Of a DNA stretch of 64,000 nucleotides, positions 32,801 to 41,640 are shown piece after piece; the first letter of the stretch is position 1, and every line of letters starts with the position of its first letter. This DNA is from Stentor coeruleus (lineage: Eukaryota > Ciliophora > Heterotrichea > Heterotrichida > Stentoridae), in NCBI GenBank assembly GCA_001970955.1, contig MPUH01000044.1, positions 62,001 through 126,000 on the forward strand, written 5' to 3'. The notes below the pieces were generated by a model that was not told where the DNA came from, did no database searches, and was given only the letters and a program-made list of their open reading frames with translations. The position numbers were made by a program, and so were the translations under genes.

Positions 32801-35487
32801 CCTTTACACTTCAAAACCGAGGCTTCTCCATTTTGTACTTTCATTGTCAAATACTCATCATCAGTTTTCCCCCCACCGACAGGTGGGGTAAATTTCACCG
32901 TTACAACCTTAGATTTTTTAGCTTCAACAATATCATCCTTAGGCTCAATATCAAAATTAGAAGTTGATGGGACAATCCAAGTAAATCTAGTATCAGCATT
33001 ACATAAATTTTCAATAGTAATTTTTTCACTAAGGCTTTCTTCCATACTTTCATCATCAAAACTGAATTTCAAAACACTTTTCGATAATTTCAGCTCTGCT
33101 GGTTCCATTTTTGCTGTCACTTTAAAGTTAAAAACATGTTCGCTATTGATTTTATATGTAACAACACCTTCAAGATTTTGTGTTCTTGTTGACATAAGGT
33201 TGATTTGAAAACCACCAGTCATCCCTGCAGGAATGACTAAAGATCCAGGGTCGATTTTATGGATTTCTGTTAGATTAGAGAACATTTCAACAAAAATACT
33301 TTGTTTAAGCCCATTGACGACTGTGAAATATTTAAAACTTGGGCTACATACAACAACACGACCAAAATCAAGATGTTTAGGACCTGCTGATATAAACTGA
33401 AGTTCTTGAGCTGTCAACATTTTCCCACATTCTCTTAGTTCTACTTGTTTTATTGGAGATAATGAAAATGCTACTTCTTTATAAGTTTTCCTATCCACAG
33501 CCATTTTACTCACATTACGAACAGGCTTATCTGGATCATGATTTACAGCAACTCCTGATGATGTTTCATATAATCCAATAGCTTTATTAACATATAATTG
33601 ATCTCCTGCTGTTGGAAGATTTATAGGAGCTCCTGTCACAAGATCATCATTCATTCCAAGGCCTGGATCTTTTTCTACATCTTCAAAGTTTGTTATCGTT
33701 TTTTTTTTAATACTTTTTGTTTTATCTAAACGTTCTTTACGAGAAGTTCTTAAAAAATCCACATATTGTTTTTTAACATAATTCTGAAGAATAGCTTGAT
33801 CAACTTGTAATGAATAGTCTGTTTTTAAAGTTTCAACTTTAGTTTCTGTTTTCCATCTACCCTCACGTTCATTTAAAGCATTTTGCCCTTGTATATCGCT
33901 TATATATTTACGTTCTGGTTCAAAATCTTTAGGTAGACTTTCAGTTCCTCTTACCGGCTGTGCTTTTTTATCTATTTTCCCTTCAGCTTTTGCATAGAAG
34001 TGTATTGGGACTTTATAAGCTCCTTTTATGAACTGTAATTGGATTGTGCTATGAAAGACCCCAAGATTTTTTGGGATAAAAGCTAGGTTTACAGACTTAC
34101 TTTGTTTTGGTAATAATTTTCCTTCTTCAGGTTCTACTGTGAATTGAGCAACTTTGCTGAAACAATAGGTTATTTCTAGATGTTCATTAAGATTTTCGAT
34201 TTTTATTGGAGTATCACGACGGTCACCAAGAGGACATGATGGAAAAAAAACAGCATTTTGAGAAATTTTTATACTTGGCAAAAGTGCTCGGGCCTGTAGT
34301 TGAAGAAGTAGTTTTTGGTCGATTTCTTTAAACCTAAAAACTGCAGTGTAGAAGTAATCAATAACATTATCTACAGAATATGTGAAATTTGACTCTGGGT
34401 TCCCTTCTTCCATCATATTATGAATATACCCCTTAGCACGATCTGCAACTTTGCTATGACAATAAAACCGTATCATTACTTGTGAATATGCATCAACTTG
34501 GCCATGTTCAGGCTCAGATTTCATAACCCTTTTGATTTCTTGTTTAGCAAGTTCTTGTGGCGTATGCATTAAATATTTCTCATTTTCGACCTCTTCTTCT
34601 GATCCTAATATAAATTGAACATTAAAACTCACTGGTATTGGACCATTATTAACAAGATATACTGTCAGTTGTTTTTGTTCTCCATGGTACATATTCCCGA
34701 AATTCAAACTGTTTATAACAGATAAATGCTGTCCTGTACCTTCAGGGTCGCTTATGGTCGGCATGATTTTTTCTATATTCGGGGCAACAACAGACATTTG
34801 ATGTTCTACACAAGTTCCATTAACATCAATATGCCTTACTTTTTCTTGTCCATCGACTATAACTTCGACTGGGCATCTAAAAATCCCAACTTCATGAGGA
34901 TTGTATATCATTTTAACTAGTTTTTTTTCCCCGCTATTCAGAGCGAAATTTTCTGGCTCTATTACCAGCTCAGGGCTTATTCCTTTATCATAATTCAAAG
35001 AGACTGTACCTTTTCTAGAACCTTCATTTCTGAAATTCACTAAACAAACTTTTTCTTTTTGGACAGAAGTCAAACCCATATTGACAAAAGGATCAAACTG
35101 TATGTCAGGAGCTGGTTGATAAGCATGCATTAGTAAAGTATAGCTGAAATCTTCAGAAATTATGACCATTTCATCATGGAAGTTACCCAAATGATCTGTT
35201 TCAAATGAGATTACTATATTAGTTTGTATCCCACCAGCTATTGCTCCTAAATTGTTGTATTCTGCTAGGAACTTTGATGTCTTTGGAGGCATAAATCTTA
35301 TTCTTCGTACTTTTTGGCATAGGTTTCGAACACTTACAGTAACTTCATAGGTTTGATCTGGTTCTATGTCTTTAAACACTATTTCTGGGGGAAAGATTTC
35401 TAGAGGATCACCTTTGGAAAGAGTGACTTGTTTGGAATTTGTTGTTTTATCAAACTTGCCCGCGTAGGTTGTTGACTTAACCGACAT
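26896..35487 (-). CDS. CFAP47: CFAP47-like central-apparatus protein, 2863 aa, single exon
   Basis: A very long protein built from many ASH/MSP-type immunoglobulin-like beta domains (repeated patterns such as VVNGLKQSIFVEMF and FNPLQPVEYEEKIKLYL). A calponin-homology domain lies at about 1628-1740 (LLKWMSYHYASMHPHTPKKL, DLMDGTVFAAVMQ and FTPQDLARPSGREMQIF). This ASH-CH-ASH plan and the length (human protein about 3190 aa) identify CFAP47, a component of the central apparatus of motile cilia. It is encoded in one uninterrupted 8.6-kb exon. Start ATG at 35487 (MSVKSTTYAGKF); stop TAA. The gene body is C-rich on the coding strand at its 5' end and G-rich at its 3' end, the same gradient as in shorter genes. 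Confidence 0.9.
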   Translation of the reverse strand: MSVKSTTYAGKFDKTTNSKQVTLSKGDPLEIFPPEIVFKDIEPDQTYEVTVSVRNLCQKVRRIRFMPPKTSKFLAEYNNLGAIAGGIQTNIVISFETDHLGNFHDEMVIISEDFSYTLLMHAYQPAPDIQFDPFVNMGLTSVQKEKVCLVNFRNEGSRKGTVSLNYDKGISPELVIEPENFALNSGEKKLVKMIYNPHEVGIFRCPVEVIVDGQEKVRHIDVNGTCVEHQMSVVAPNIEKIMPTISDPEGTGQHLSVINSLNFGNMYHGEQKQLTVYLVNNGPIPVSFNVQFILGSEEEVENEKYLMHTPQELAKQEIKRVMKSEPEHGQVDAYSQVMIRFYCHSKVADRAKGYIHNMMEEGNPESNFTYSVDNVIDYFYTAVFRFKEIDQKLLLQLQARALLPSIKISQNAVFFPSCPLGDRRDTPIKIENLNEHLEITYCFSKVAQFTVEPEEGKLLPKQSKSVNLAFIPKNLGVFHSTIQLQFIKGAYKVPIHFYAKAEGKIDKKAQPVRGTESLPKDFEPERKYISDIQGQNALNEREGRWKTETKVETLKTDYSLQVDQAILQNYVKKQYVDFLRTSRKERLDKTKSIKKKTITNFEDVEKDPGLGMNDDLVTGAPINLPTAGDQLYVNKAIGLYETSSGVAVNHDPDKPVRNVSKMAVDRKTYKEVAFSLSPIKQVELRECGKMLTAQELQFISAGPKHLDFGRVVVCSPSFKYFTVVNGLKQSIFVEMFSNLTEIHKIDPGSLVIPAGMTGGFQINLMSTRTQNLEGVVTYKINSEHVFNFKVTAKMEPAELKLSKSVLKFSFDDESMEESLSEKITIENLCNADTRFTWIVPSTSNFDIEPKDDIVEAKKSKVVTVKFTPPVGGGKTDDEYLTMKVQNGEASVLKCKGDFTEAKCVFMQKQVDFDVVSVGIPHEKTVSIRNSLRSTAVFYVKNCPGELTVTPIKGKIAGDGKVNLKVEFCSMEERDLHFELEVFIRGGKPLSLTILGKAIIPTVFIKESEIDFGGVTYKCSAIRKFTVVNDSPISCALYINLAEHEEFEISLPPEKLLEADYDSNVLVAATTDKNNPFITRDENDELEDIKQEAGMQEEESEDEPEEVPRTFRLNMNANTQVTLQLKFIPNDTDTYLFDLPILMAGISEPIKNLVRRVTGEGLQPRFLIDPSIVDFKKKYITGIEKTFPEYKDIIFSNPDIYPLRWKLDALSSEAARIFTIKPSEGYLEPAASVTVRASFNPLQPVEYEEKIKLYLDQSSEPYLTLTLRGEGAVPRISFDRRYIILPIVPLKVPSKAVFRINNEGYQNVELKYRLPKDICKIPLELHFPDGQSLGSTKQKIIVEVTFISEKPFSFTSQLEFYDTEGNRFFIMIAGTADNCLPSVFSFIQSHSEDITYENDANGAVRVNYEENSEQDEYSGKWDGPKTSVASSAYSRSARSIIGYTPVPQSLLDKSIDHLTRWMNHQILINPVSHFPEDFISQFGSPLYDLIYSMSGKMPPGQLKNVSSIPHKDLIKQLYKQYEDLLDYLKKFGALLNTVRPEFLLSQHEYSQYLKSTPNELQLKPKQIQHRWPYMSMDSWTTLLYQIIKMYHLSRVTPKGFKSLPGIEPESASIESWMTSSNLYSVSENILLKWMSYHYASMHPHTPKKLSNFESDLMDGTVFAAVMQSHTGQIKALSNIKMNCTTEEQRIFNCEKVIAGLTEIGMTTHFTPQDLARPSGREMQIFCLQLYQGLPHYIPKCKIIFACPLGEKVEKKLDLSNNSVKPVNYWVKIEGSGDFSIEGVESLNIPSKGMVQFPVIFQSRVTTPIQRAKLSFTNRSGDGSAQAAALVFELISDVKAPQAIPQIDIKTPLYKLGYQEVEIKNIYGQEAEFNISLNMQEDSKKIVAKKKGSADTTQLNFPQAFFIKTEKVKVKKNSSSTIGIQFLPFEMRNYTADLILCDEKVGEMQYRINGTVLNPEPIELPPSGLKVELGDSIQINVTIDTKNKNLEFAKSKCKERFQSSQKTKEREALNDILRKLQIDDSVYEISLNSPYFTGPNSITLSDLVKTKGKNMDGTEGSEVTKQEISLATNKKTQTRGSQTVVQEVSNRFVLNFAPKTPGDYPCEITLTSAKKTDIRIYTISLSVKPKRNVVNLEMISYARSETKQDIPIVNNSEKDWQVKVSLTQETKEFIASKDFVVRKKSTGYCSLSFKPQWTCEVKGKLILDIPLTGEVYEFSLKGIGEEPRAEDHIVLECQVKETKTHLIPVTNNTDGPITYRAESDLPNASGEPTITVSPKSKAMYEIVIRPFQSGLYNGAITFYDPNGKFYWYTIEIRAQEPQPEDEKILITQCRKAIELKITVYNPFNESTTFDVTIQGKGLVGDNVFYLEPKAVGVYELLYSPLIPGESDGAVFFVSEKTGEFWYKLKLNALPPEAIELPIFECELGRTESQQVYIENPTAEEAILEYTSSNPLNFELVPERILLPPYETVEAIIKYCPSSLKHTELGIITLTSPTLGNWEYKVKGKGVPPTKMEPLEVSATIGESSSVQVTFKNPFREMITISLALEGKDVFNLLVKRNRFSIGPLGMLLIPVSFQPVSMEEAQATLIVSITEDLAWRFPIRGITENASQHKDYIYKTKCRSTIEQPLNIFLHDLENLTEEENFTHEIRVPNKDFQRLVDNSFKIDPIKNILFNTNEALEFLVRFEPLRPFKTVVEFLIYKSSGGRWKYSIQLEALDPDVDDTIIIESQINKSHSVGFKLTNQLKAFAEFEAFFTPESNSCFSVMPTKGVLEPFGREGTTFVVTFLPNEYGAAKIGRLIIQTEDMRWIYTIKGVHPHYQPPEVQGGRLDNRLYRQPAGSKKNFIRNNMKQLSPKRSRMEDSIQ

Positions 35488-36012
35488 AATTATTATAATA
35501 GATATGTTTGAATATGGGTTTATTGAAGAAGAAAGAGTTTTTGTGAGGTTTTCGCAGAAGTTTTGAAGGATGGGAAAGATTTTAGAGGGGTTTTTGGTTT
35601 TTACAGTGTTTTGAGGTAGTCGAGATAGTTTTGATATGTTGGCGCCATTGGTTTAAGATGATGAGGAAGCTTTTTTGGTTTTTAGTTGTGGAAGATGAGA
35701 TTTTTTGTTCATTTTTAGGTTAGGGTTTATTGTATTTTTTTATGAGAAGAGAAGTTTAGATGTTTAGTTTATATTTTTAGGAAGATTATTATTTAGTATT
35801 TTACTAGCAAAATTAAGAGGATGAGTTTATATGTAAATATATTATTTAAAATATATTTCATGTTTATTTTTAAGAAGCTATTAATATAATAAGATTACAA
35901 ATACTAGACCTTTTAATCATTGTTTAGAAAAAAAATATGTATTAAGGTATTTTTCTTAGATTTTCCATTAAAATTTCACCTAACTCCTAAAACTTACTGA
36001 TAATAAAATATG
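35488..36012. other. Intergenic
   Basis: Strongly G/T-rich on the plus strand from 35490 to about 35860 (5' flank of CFAP47, C-rich on its coding strand). The sequence then turns A/T/C-rich as the 3' flank of the zinc-transporter gene. No other feature is seen. Confidence 0.55.
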
Positions 36013-37149
36013 CTAATTAAATCTTTTATCCTCAATAACTTTATTCTTCGATATTTCTAAATCGACATCCGTAACATGAGGAAACTTCTCATAAATCAAA
36101 ATTTCCATAATTTTAATACTCTGTGATGTCTGTAACAAAGTTTCTTCAACAGCTATTTTAATAATCTTGTTAATAGTATCTTTATCTTCCGGAGTCTTAC
36201 ACATACTATCAATTTCATCCTTAAGTTCATTCATAATCTCCTCTCCAATAGCTTGTGAATTATATTTAATAGTCGTTGATATTTTCATAGCATCAAATCC
36301 TAGTATTTCAGTTTTAATCTCATCAACAGACTTGACTTTCTTATTTTTTTCTATAAGTTTCATAATAATCTCAGTGTTTTTTGGGTCTAAACTTTGTCCT
36401 GCTAAAACTTTGATATTATCAACTGATAGCATGTATCCAAGATAAATCTGAAGGACTCCATTTAATACACTTCCAATAGTATCAAAAATCCCAAATCCTG
36501 AAATATAACACATAAGAGATGTGAAAATCGGCAAACAAACTCCAGTTATAGCTAAAATATTTTCATTTACTATAGCATCTTGTATAGGATCTATAGTAAT
36601 TTTATTTGCTATAACATTATATGCTAAGCTTATCCTTTTAGTTATTCCCTTCAAAATATTATATTCAGAAAAGTTTTGAATATCTCCAAGATTCTTGTAA
36701 AACAAATAAAATTCGCCAAAGCTCGATATGATGATTGACTAGGTGGATTTTACTGATAAACTTAAGTTGTTAAGTTCTAAAGTATCAGGGATTGAATAGA
36801 AAAAAGGAAAGAAAACATTGTAGAGACCTGATATAATGAATCCTGTTGCTGGGAAAAGCACGAAAATATTCTTGAATTTTGAATAGCCTATGTTTTATTC
36901 ACTGTGATTATAAAACTCATCAGATTTTTTTTTCGCATGAGTATTCGAAAAGTAAAGTAGAAAGTGATTACTAGAATCGAGCATAGATCTCATCAGCTCA
37001 GCTTTAACAGCTTGAGACTGGGAAAGATAATAAGCTCCGTATTTCAAGGAAATCTGTACAGCATCACCGATAAGTTCTCTTTTAAGTATTCTACCAGTTT
37101 CATCAACTTGCGAGAATGTTCTGAGCAATCCTTTTCTTATCATATTCAT
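36013..37149 (-). CDS. ZnT9/SLC30A9-like cation transporter, two 15-nt introns
   Basis: Three exons (37149-36903, 36887-36754, 36738-36013) join to 368 aa. The spliced protein matches the SLC30A9/ZnT9 branch of the cation diffusion facilitators over its second half: ILAITGVCLPIF, GFGIFDTIGSVLNGVLQIYLGYML, VLAGQSLDPKN, a C-terminal cytoplasmic region and the FPHVTDVDLEI ending. ZnT9 is the mitochondrial zinc exporter in animals. The TM2 motif AELMRSMLDSSN aligns to AEAIHSLSDTCN of animal ZnT9: the Asp is kept and the His is replaced by Arg, so the metal site looks altered. The N-terminus (MIRKGLLRTFSQ) could be a mitochondrial presequence. Start ATG at 37149. Confidence 0.82.
36739..36753 (-). 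other. 15-nt intron 2 (ZnT9-like gene)
   Basis: On the coding strand GTAAAATCCACCTAG, phase 0, with A at position 10. It carries the in-frame TAG that otherwise splits the gene. Confidence 0.92.
36888..36902 (-). other. 15-nt intron 1 (ZnT9-like gene)
   Basis: On the coding strand GTGAATAAAACATAG, phase 1, with A at position 10. It removes the in-frame TAA after the HS residues of exon 1. Confidence 0.92.
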
Positions 37150-37449
37150 AATTTTTATTAGTTGTATATATACACTAAACTAATATAAAATTAAAAAACT
37201 TTCCAACAACCTTTAAAAACTTGCACAAGTAAATTTCATAAACCTTTTTCCAACATAATTACAAACCATCTTGATATCCCAACAACATCTTCCCAACAGT
37301 TTTCAATAAAAATTCTTCAAACCCAAACCCAAAAAAAATAGTTTTTCATATCATTCACAATCATGACTACCTTAAACTTTTTATCTAATCTTTTAACCTA
37401 ATATATTTTCTTCTAAATATAATAACTCTAAATTAACAAAATCCAATAA
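37150..37449. promoter_or_regulatory. Divergent promoter region between ZnT9-like and Rab genes
   Basis: A 300-nt spacer between two 5' ends. It is C/A-rich and nearly G-free on the plus strand throughout, as expected for the Rab gene but not for the minus-strand transporter, whose 5' flank is an exception to the usual asymmetry. No promoter motif is recognisable. Confidence 0.4.
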
Positions 37450-38082
37450 ATGGATGTACAAAGAGATCATGATCGAGACTCAGTGACCAGCAATTGCGAA
37501 CTCCCTATAATAAAAATCCTTATCCTAGGTGACCAGTGTGCAGGTAAAACATCTCTAATGCTCAGATATACAGATAGTAATTTTAGTGATAACCATTCAA
37601 CAACCTTAGGAATAGACTTTAAAGTTAAACCCATAACTCATAAAGGCATCGACTACATCATTCAAATTTGGGATAGTGCCGGACAAGAGAGATTTCGAAA
37701 CATAACTAGAACTTACTATAAAAAATCCTCTGCGATAATCATCGCTTACGATACAACAAGTTCTAAAAGCTTTAGTAATATAGAAAACTGGATAAAAAAT
37801 ATCTCAAATGAAGTCGATAGTAAAGTTCCTGTTGTTATTGTTGCAACAAAATGCGATATTGAATGTGAGGAGAAGTTTTCCGATAAAGGGAAATCTTTAG
37901 CTAAAAATCTGAAATTAACTTTTTTTGAGACTAGTTCTAAGACAAATATGAATATAAATCAGGTATTTGAATATTTGACAGAAGAAGCGATAAGGCTTAT
38001 GACTATAGATTTTAGATTTAGATCAAGTTCTCAGTTGGGGAATATTCTTTTAGATAAGAAAAAAGGAAAATGTTGTCATTAA
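37450..38082 (+). CDS. Rab-family small GTPase
   Basis: A 210-aa protein with all G motifs: P-loop GDQCAGKTS (27-35), switch I Thr52 (TTLGIDF), WDSAGQE (74-80), G4 ATKCD (132-136) and G5 ETSSKT near 160. The usual NKxD is TKCD here (Asn to Thr), a change also seen in some Rho-type GTPases. The hypervariable tail ends KGKCCH, with the double Cys used for geranylgeranylation in Rabs. It should cycle between GTP and GDP forms and direct vesicle traffic; the subclass cannot be fixed by eye. The N-terminus has an extra 18 residues. Start ATG; stop TAA. It lies 90 nt upstream of the next plus gene. Confidence 0.93.
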   Translation: MDVQRDHDRDSVTSNCELPIIKILILGDQCAGKTSLMLRYTDSNFSDNHSTTLGIDFKVKPITHKGIDYIIQIWDSAGQERFRNITRTYYKKSSAIIIAYDTTSSKSFSNIENWIKNISNEVDSKVPVVIVATKCDIECEEKFSDKGKSLAKNLKLTFFETSSKTNMNINQVFEYLTEEAIRLMTIDFRFRSSSQLGNILLDKKKGKCCH

Positions 38083-38172
38083 TCATTTTAAGCTTATAAA
38101 AAATAATAAACACATACGCATTATTGGAGAATATTAGATTTAGAAACTAATATTTTAATTTATATTTTACTT

Positions 38173-38943
38173 ATGGCTTTAAGGTTTATGCCTAATTCAT
38201 CTCATAGTATACTTCCTTCACCTATACTTTTTGATTCAAATCCTGATTCTGGTATACTACCTTGTCAAGATAATAAGAAATTTGATTGCAAATCATTTGA
38301 TCATAGTTTACTTGAAGTTTCACAACGTTCACCAACACTTCGTCCATTTGATTTAGATACTAGCTATATTAAAGAAAATACGATATTGTATAATAAGGTT
38401 AATCAACTTGAACAAGAAGTTAAAACACTTAGGATAAAGCTAAAAGAAAAAGAGGACTTAATTGAGAATTATGAACAAATAATAAGGAATTTGAAATTTG
38501 AGAACAGAAACTCAGTTAAAAGTGAAGGGAGGATATCTTTGCATTCAGGGAGAAAAAAAGTTAGCCTTAGACTGTCAATTGATGAAAAGGAGAAATCTGA
38601 AAAGGATTTACTTCAAGAAAAACTTGAATATTTACAAAACGAACTAAACAAACAAGAATCGCTAAATACTCAGTTAAAACACAAACTTGTAGAATTTGCC
38701 GAGAAAAGCACTGAAGATAAAATTATAGACCTTGAGGAAAAAATTTTTGTCAGCCATCGTAGTTTGAAAAGTTTATCAAAAAGATTAGAGAAAACTGAAG
38801 CTATGTTATCAAAAAGAGCAACTCCAATTCATATGAAAACAAGTAAAAGCGTTAATACTTTTACGAAAAAATCAATAAAAAAAACGTGTGCTTTAGTTAA
38901 TCACAAGTCAAAAAAAAAAAGTAATTTAGGTATAAAAGACTAA
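38173..38943 (+). CDS. Coiled-coil protein, 256 aa
   Basis: Family not recognised. Residues about 70-215 form a charged coiled coil (VNQLEQEVKTLRIKLKEKED, then ENLK-rich heptads). The N-terminus is Ser/Pro-rich and the C-terminus Lys/Ser-rich. It stops only 4 nt before the ATG of the next gene on the same strand, which is in a different frame. No 15- or 16-nt GT-AG intron joins the two. Its stop is TAA, followed by another TAA in the spacer. Start ATG at 38173. Confidence 0.7.
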   Translation: MALRFMPNSSHSILPSPILFDSNPDSGILPCQDNKKFDCKSFDHSLLEVSQRSPTLRPFDLDTSYIKENTILYNKVNQLEQEVKTLRIKLKEKEDLIENYEQIIRNLKFENRNSVKSEGRISLHSGRKKVSLRLSIDEKEKSEKDLLQEKLEYLQNELNKQESLNTQLKHKLVEFAEKSTEDKIIDLEEKIFVSHRSLKSLSKRLEKTEAMLSKRATPIHMKTSKSVNTFTKKSIKKTCALVNHKSKKKSNLGIKD

Positions 38944-38947
38944 TAAT

Positions 38948-40444
38948 ATGTATAAATCAGGAGTTGAGCCTTTAGTGCTTAATTGGAATAAAGTTGCTAT
39001 GGAAAGTTTAAAGGAAAACAAACTCCAAGATGCTTTTAGGATGCTTCAGAAGGCTGAAGAAATGCTTAAGTTCCCTGATGGAAATGATTTTACTAAGCTT
39101 TTAGCTATTACAAACAATAATTTAGGATGCTATTATAAAAGAATACAAAAACTACCTTTAGCTTTAGAGTATTTATTTAAAGCATTAAAGGTAGAGATAC
39201 ATAATGTTTATGATAAAAGTAATTTAGCTGGAACACACTTGAATATATGTGCTGTTTATTCACTCATGAATCAGCATGAAAAAGCACTTGGACATGGTGT
39301 TTTGGCTATTAAAATACTTAAGGAAGCTTATGATGAAGATAAAGAAACTAAAACTTTGACATCGTTGATTGTTGCTTTGAATAATACAGGATTTGAATAT
39401 GAACTTTTAAAAGATTATGAAGGTGCTCAGAATGTTTATAAAAACGGACTTGATTTAGCTGGTAAAAATCTAGGATATGAACACCCAGTTACGTTAGCTT
39501 TGGCTAAAGCTTATAAGAATATTATGTTGGTAAAATCAGAAAAGCCTTCGAAAAAAAGTAGCTTTGTAAAGAAAAATGATGTAGGAAAACTACCTAAAAT
39601 TAAATCTTTCACTGGAAGAAATAGAAGCCTTGGATCGAATACTAGGTTTTTTTCTAGTGAAAATGATAATAGTAGTAGTAGAGGATACAAAACGAATTCA
39701 AATAAAACTTTTGATGAGAAAGTTGCTACTAAGAAACATTTGCCTAAAATCGAAAAAACTGTAACTGTGTCAAAAAGGTCTAAGAAAATTTTAGAAGTCT
39801 CAAAAATCCATAGCCTTGAAGAAAAAATTACAGAACTGCAAAACCAAATTGCTATTTATCAACAAAAATACAAACAGCTTGAAGAAAAATCATTAAAACC
39901 CAAGCTTGATAAAACTGCAGCTGCGATAAAAATACAAAGATTCTGGAGGAAGAAATACAAAACAAAACCTTTACTACTGCCACCTGTTATCCCAACCGAA
40001 ACAAAAGCAAAAAAGTCAAAAAAAGAGCTTAATCAATTGAAAAACCAACCTTTAAAAGATCATCCTCACAACCAGACAAAGATATCCCCTGCTTCATTTA
40101 AAATATCAAAAAACAATGTGATATCTTTCCATGCTCAAAAAAATTATGGAAATAATAGAATCCAAAGGAAAATTGTAATACCTTTATATCCCATACGTGA
40201 ATCAAAAATAGAAACTAAAGAAATGAAAGCTATACTAATCCAATCATCAATCCGAGGATTCCTAGCAAGAAAACGATATGAAAAAATGAAGCATTCAGCA
40301 ATAAAAATCCAAAGTGCCTATCGTCGTTATCAATGCACAAACCTCTTTCGATATATTCGCAACGCAGTACTTACAATCCAATCCAAATGGCGAAACTACC
40401 ATAAAAAAAGTTGCAATTCTCCAAAGAAAAAAACTGTAATTTAA
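38948..40444 (+). CDS. TPR and IQ-motif protein, 498 aa
   Basis: Residues about 10-190 hold three or four TPR repeats of the kinesin-light-chain type (for example LGCYYKRIQKLPLALEYLFKAL and LNNTGFEYELLKDYEGAQNVY). A coiled coil sits at about 275-310. IQ motifs follow: AAAIKIQRFWRKKYK near 320, ILIQSSIRGFLARKRYE near 427, AIKIQSAYRRYQ near 450 and VLTIQSKWRNYHK near 475. This suggests a calmodulin- or centrin-binding scaffold, perhaps at cilia or basal bodies, inferred from motifs only. The start is the ATG at 38948, 4 nt after the previous gene's stop. There is no C-rich 5' flank, so transcription from its own promoter is doubtful. Confidence 0.78.
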   Translation: MYKSGVEPLVLNWNKVAMESLKENKLQDAFRMLQKAEEMLKFPDGNDFTKLLAITNNNLGCYYKRIQKLPLALEYLFKALKVEIHNVYDKSNLAGTHLNICAVYSLMNQHEKALGHGVLAIKILKEAYDEDKETKTLTSLIVALNNTGFEYELLKDYEGAQNVYKNGLDLAGKNLGYEHPVTLALAKAYKNIMLVKSEKPSKKSSFVKKNDVGKLPKIKSFTGRNRSLGSNTRFFSSENDNSSSRGYKTNSNKTFDEKVATKKHLPKIEKTVTVSKRSKKILEVSKIHSLEEKITELQNQIAIYQQKYKQLEEKSLKPKLDKTAAAIKIQRFWRKKYKTKPLLLPPVIPTETKAKKSKKELNQLKNQPLKDHPHNQTKISPASFKISKNNVISFHAQKNYGNNRIQRKIVIPLYPIRESKIETKEMKAILIQSSIRGFLARKRYEKMKHSAIKIQSAYRRYQCTNLFRYIRNAVLTIQSKWRNYHKKSCNSPKKKTVI

Positions 40445-41640
40445 AAACTCATAAAAATATAAAAGTTTAATCCAATGATTATATTATAATTACATAATAA
40501 TCTTAATTTTCCTAAAAACTTTCTTATTTTTTGAAATATGATATTTATTCGAATTTCTTCTCAAGTTTTAATGATAAATTATAATATTATCATCTCGCAA
40601 GACAAACAGTTTTTTATATGAAGTATATGAATAAAAATGCTTTAAATTAGCTTACCCCAAAAAAATTAGGATTTTTTTCTTTGCTCATAGTCAGATTTGG
40701 ATTTTTATGAAATATTTTTTAGGGAGGTTTTGATTTTTTCATATCAAGTCAAAAATAATTATTTAGCCTTTTAGCAAATTGTTTCAAAAAGTTTACATTA
40801 ATCAAATTTCAGATGAAATTTTGCACAATTTTCGCTTTTCAAAAGCATTATTCTTTTAAAATTTATTTTATAGTAATTATAACTAACTTCAAATGTAAAA
40901 AGTATTGAAACACTTGACTGTATATTAAAAGCTTGTTAATAAATATGACCACTTGCAGAGTATTCAAAAATAATAAATAATAGTATGAAATACTTATAGT
41001 CCTATATTTTAAGATCAAAGTCTCAAAAGAATATGAATAAATATTTGATTGTAGGAAAAATATAAATGCTTTAGTAGATGAAAAGCATTTATTTTTATAT
41101 GAAATTCTATTTACTTTCAATGAGCAGAGCTTATTTATATTGTGATGTAACCAATATAATCTTTAAATAATATATTAATCTAGTTTTTTTTTTGATACAA
41201 AAAGATTTTAAAATTGGTTCTGGAAACTTGTAGGAGTTTATATTTTCTTTATTGCTAGATATGCTTCTTTAGAGTTGCTTAGAATATGCATGTTTTTGTT
41301 TTGTTTTGCTTGTTGGCTTGTGGTAGTTATTTTTGAAAAACCGTTAGATTTGATTTTAAATTTTATATTAGTTTAATAGTCTCAGAAAATAATTATAAGT
41401 TTTTTATATTAATGATAAAGTGATTTAGTTTTTTGATATGAACTATTATAAGACTTTTATAATGATTTATGTGAATATTTATAACAAAATTTCTATTGGC
41501 CTTCCTAAATTTATATTTTTATATTAATTTTATCTATATATTATCATATATTCACTATTATTATCTTAATCTAAACTTATCTTATACCTTCCCTTAAATC
41601 CATCTCATAATCTCTATATAAAACCTTAACCTCTCTTATC
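40445..41640. other. Intergenic between convergent genes, about 1.2 kb
   Basis: A/T-rich. 41170-41450 is G/T-rich; 41500-41640 is C-rich (3' flank of the minus gene). An open stretch at 40863-41120 on the minus strand starts at TTG and has low-complexity hydrophobic composition; I do not call it. No RNA gene is seen. Confidence 0.45.

Noticed and set aside
40863-41120. 85-codon hydrophobic open stretch on the minus strand
   Set aside because: It starts with TTG, lies in A/T-rich spacer and has only composition-driven hydrophobicity.
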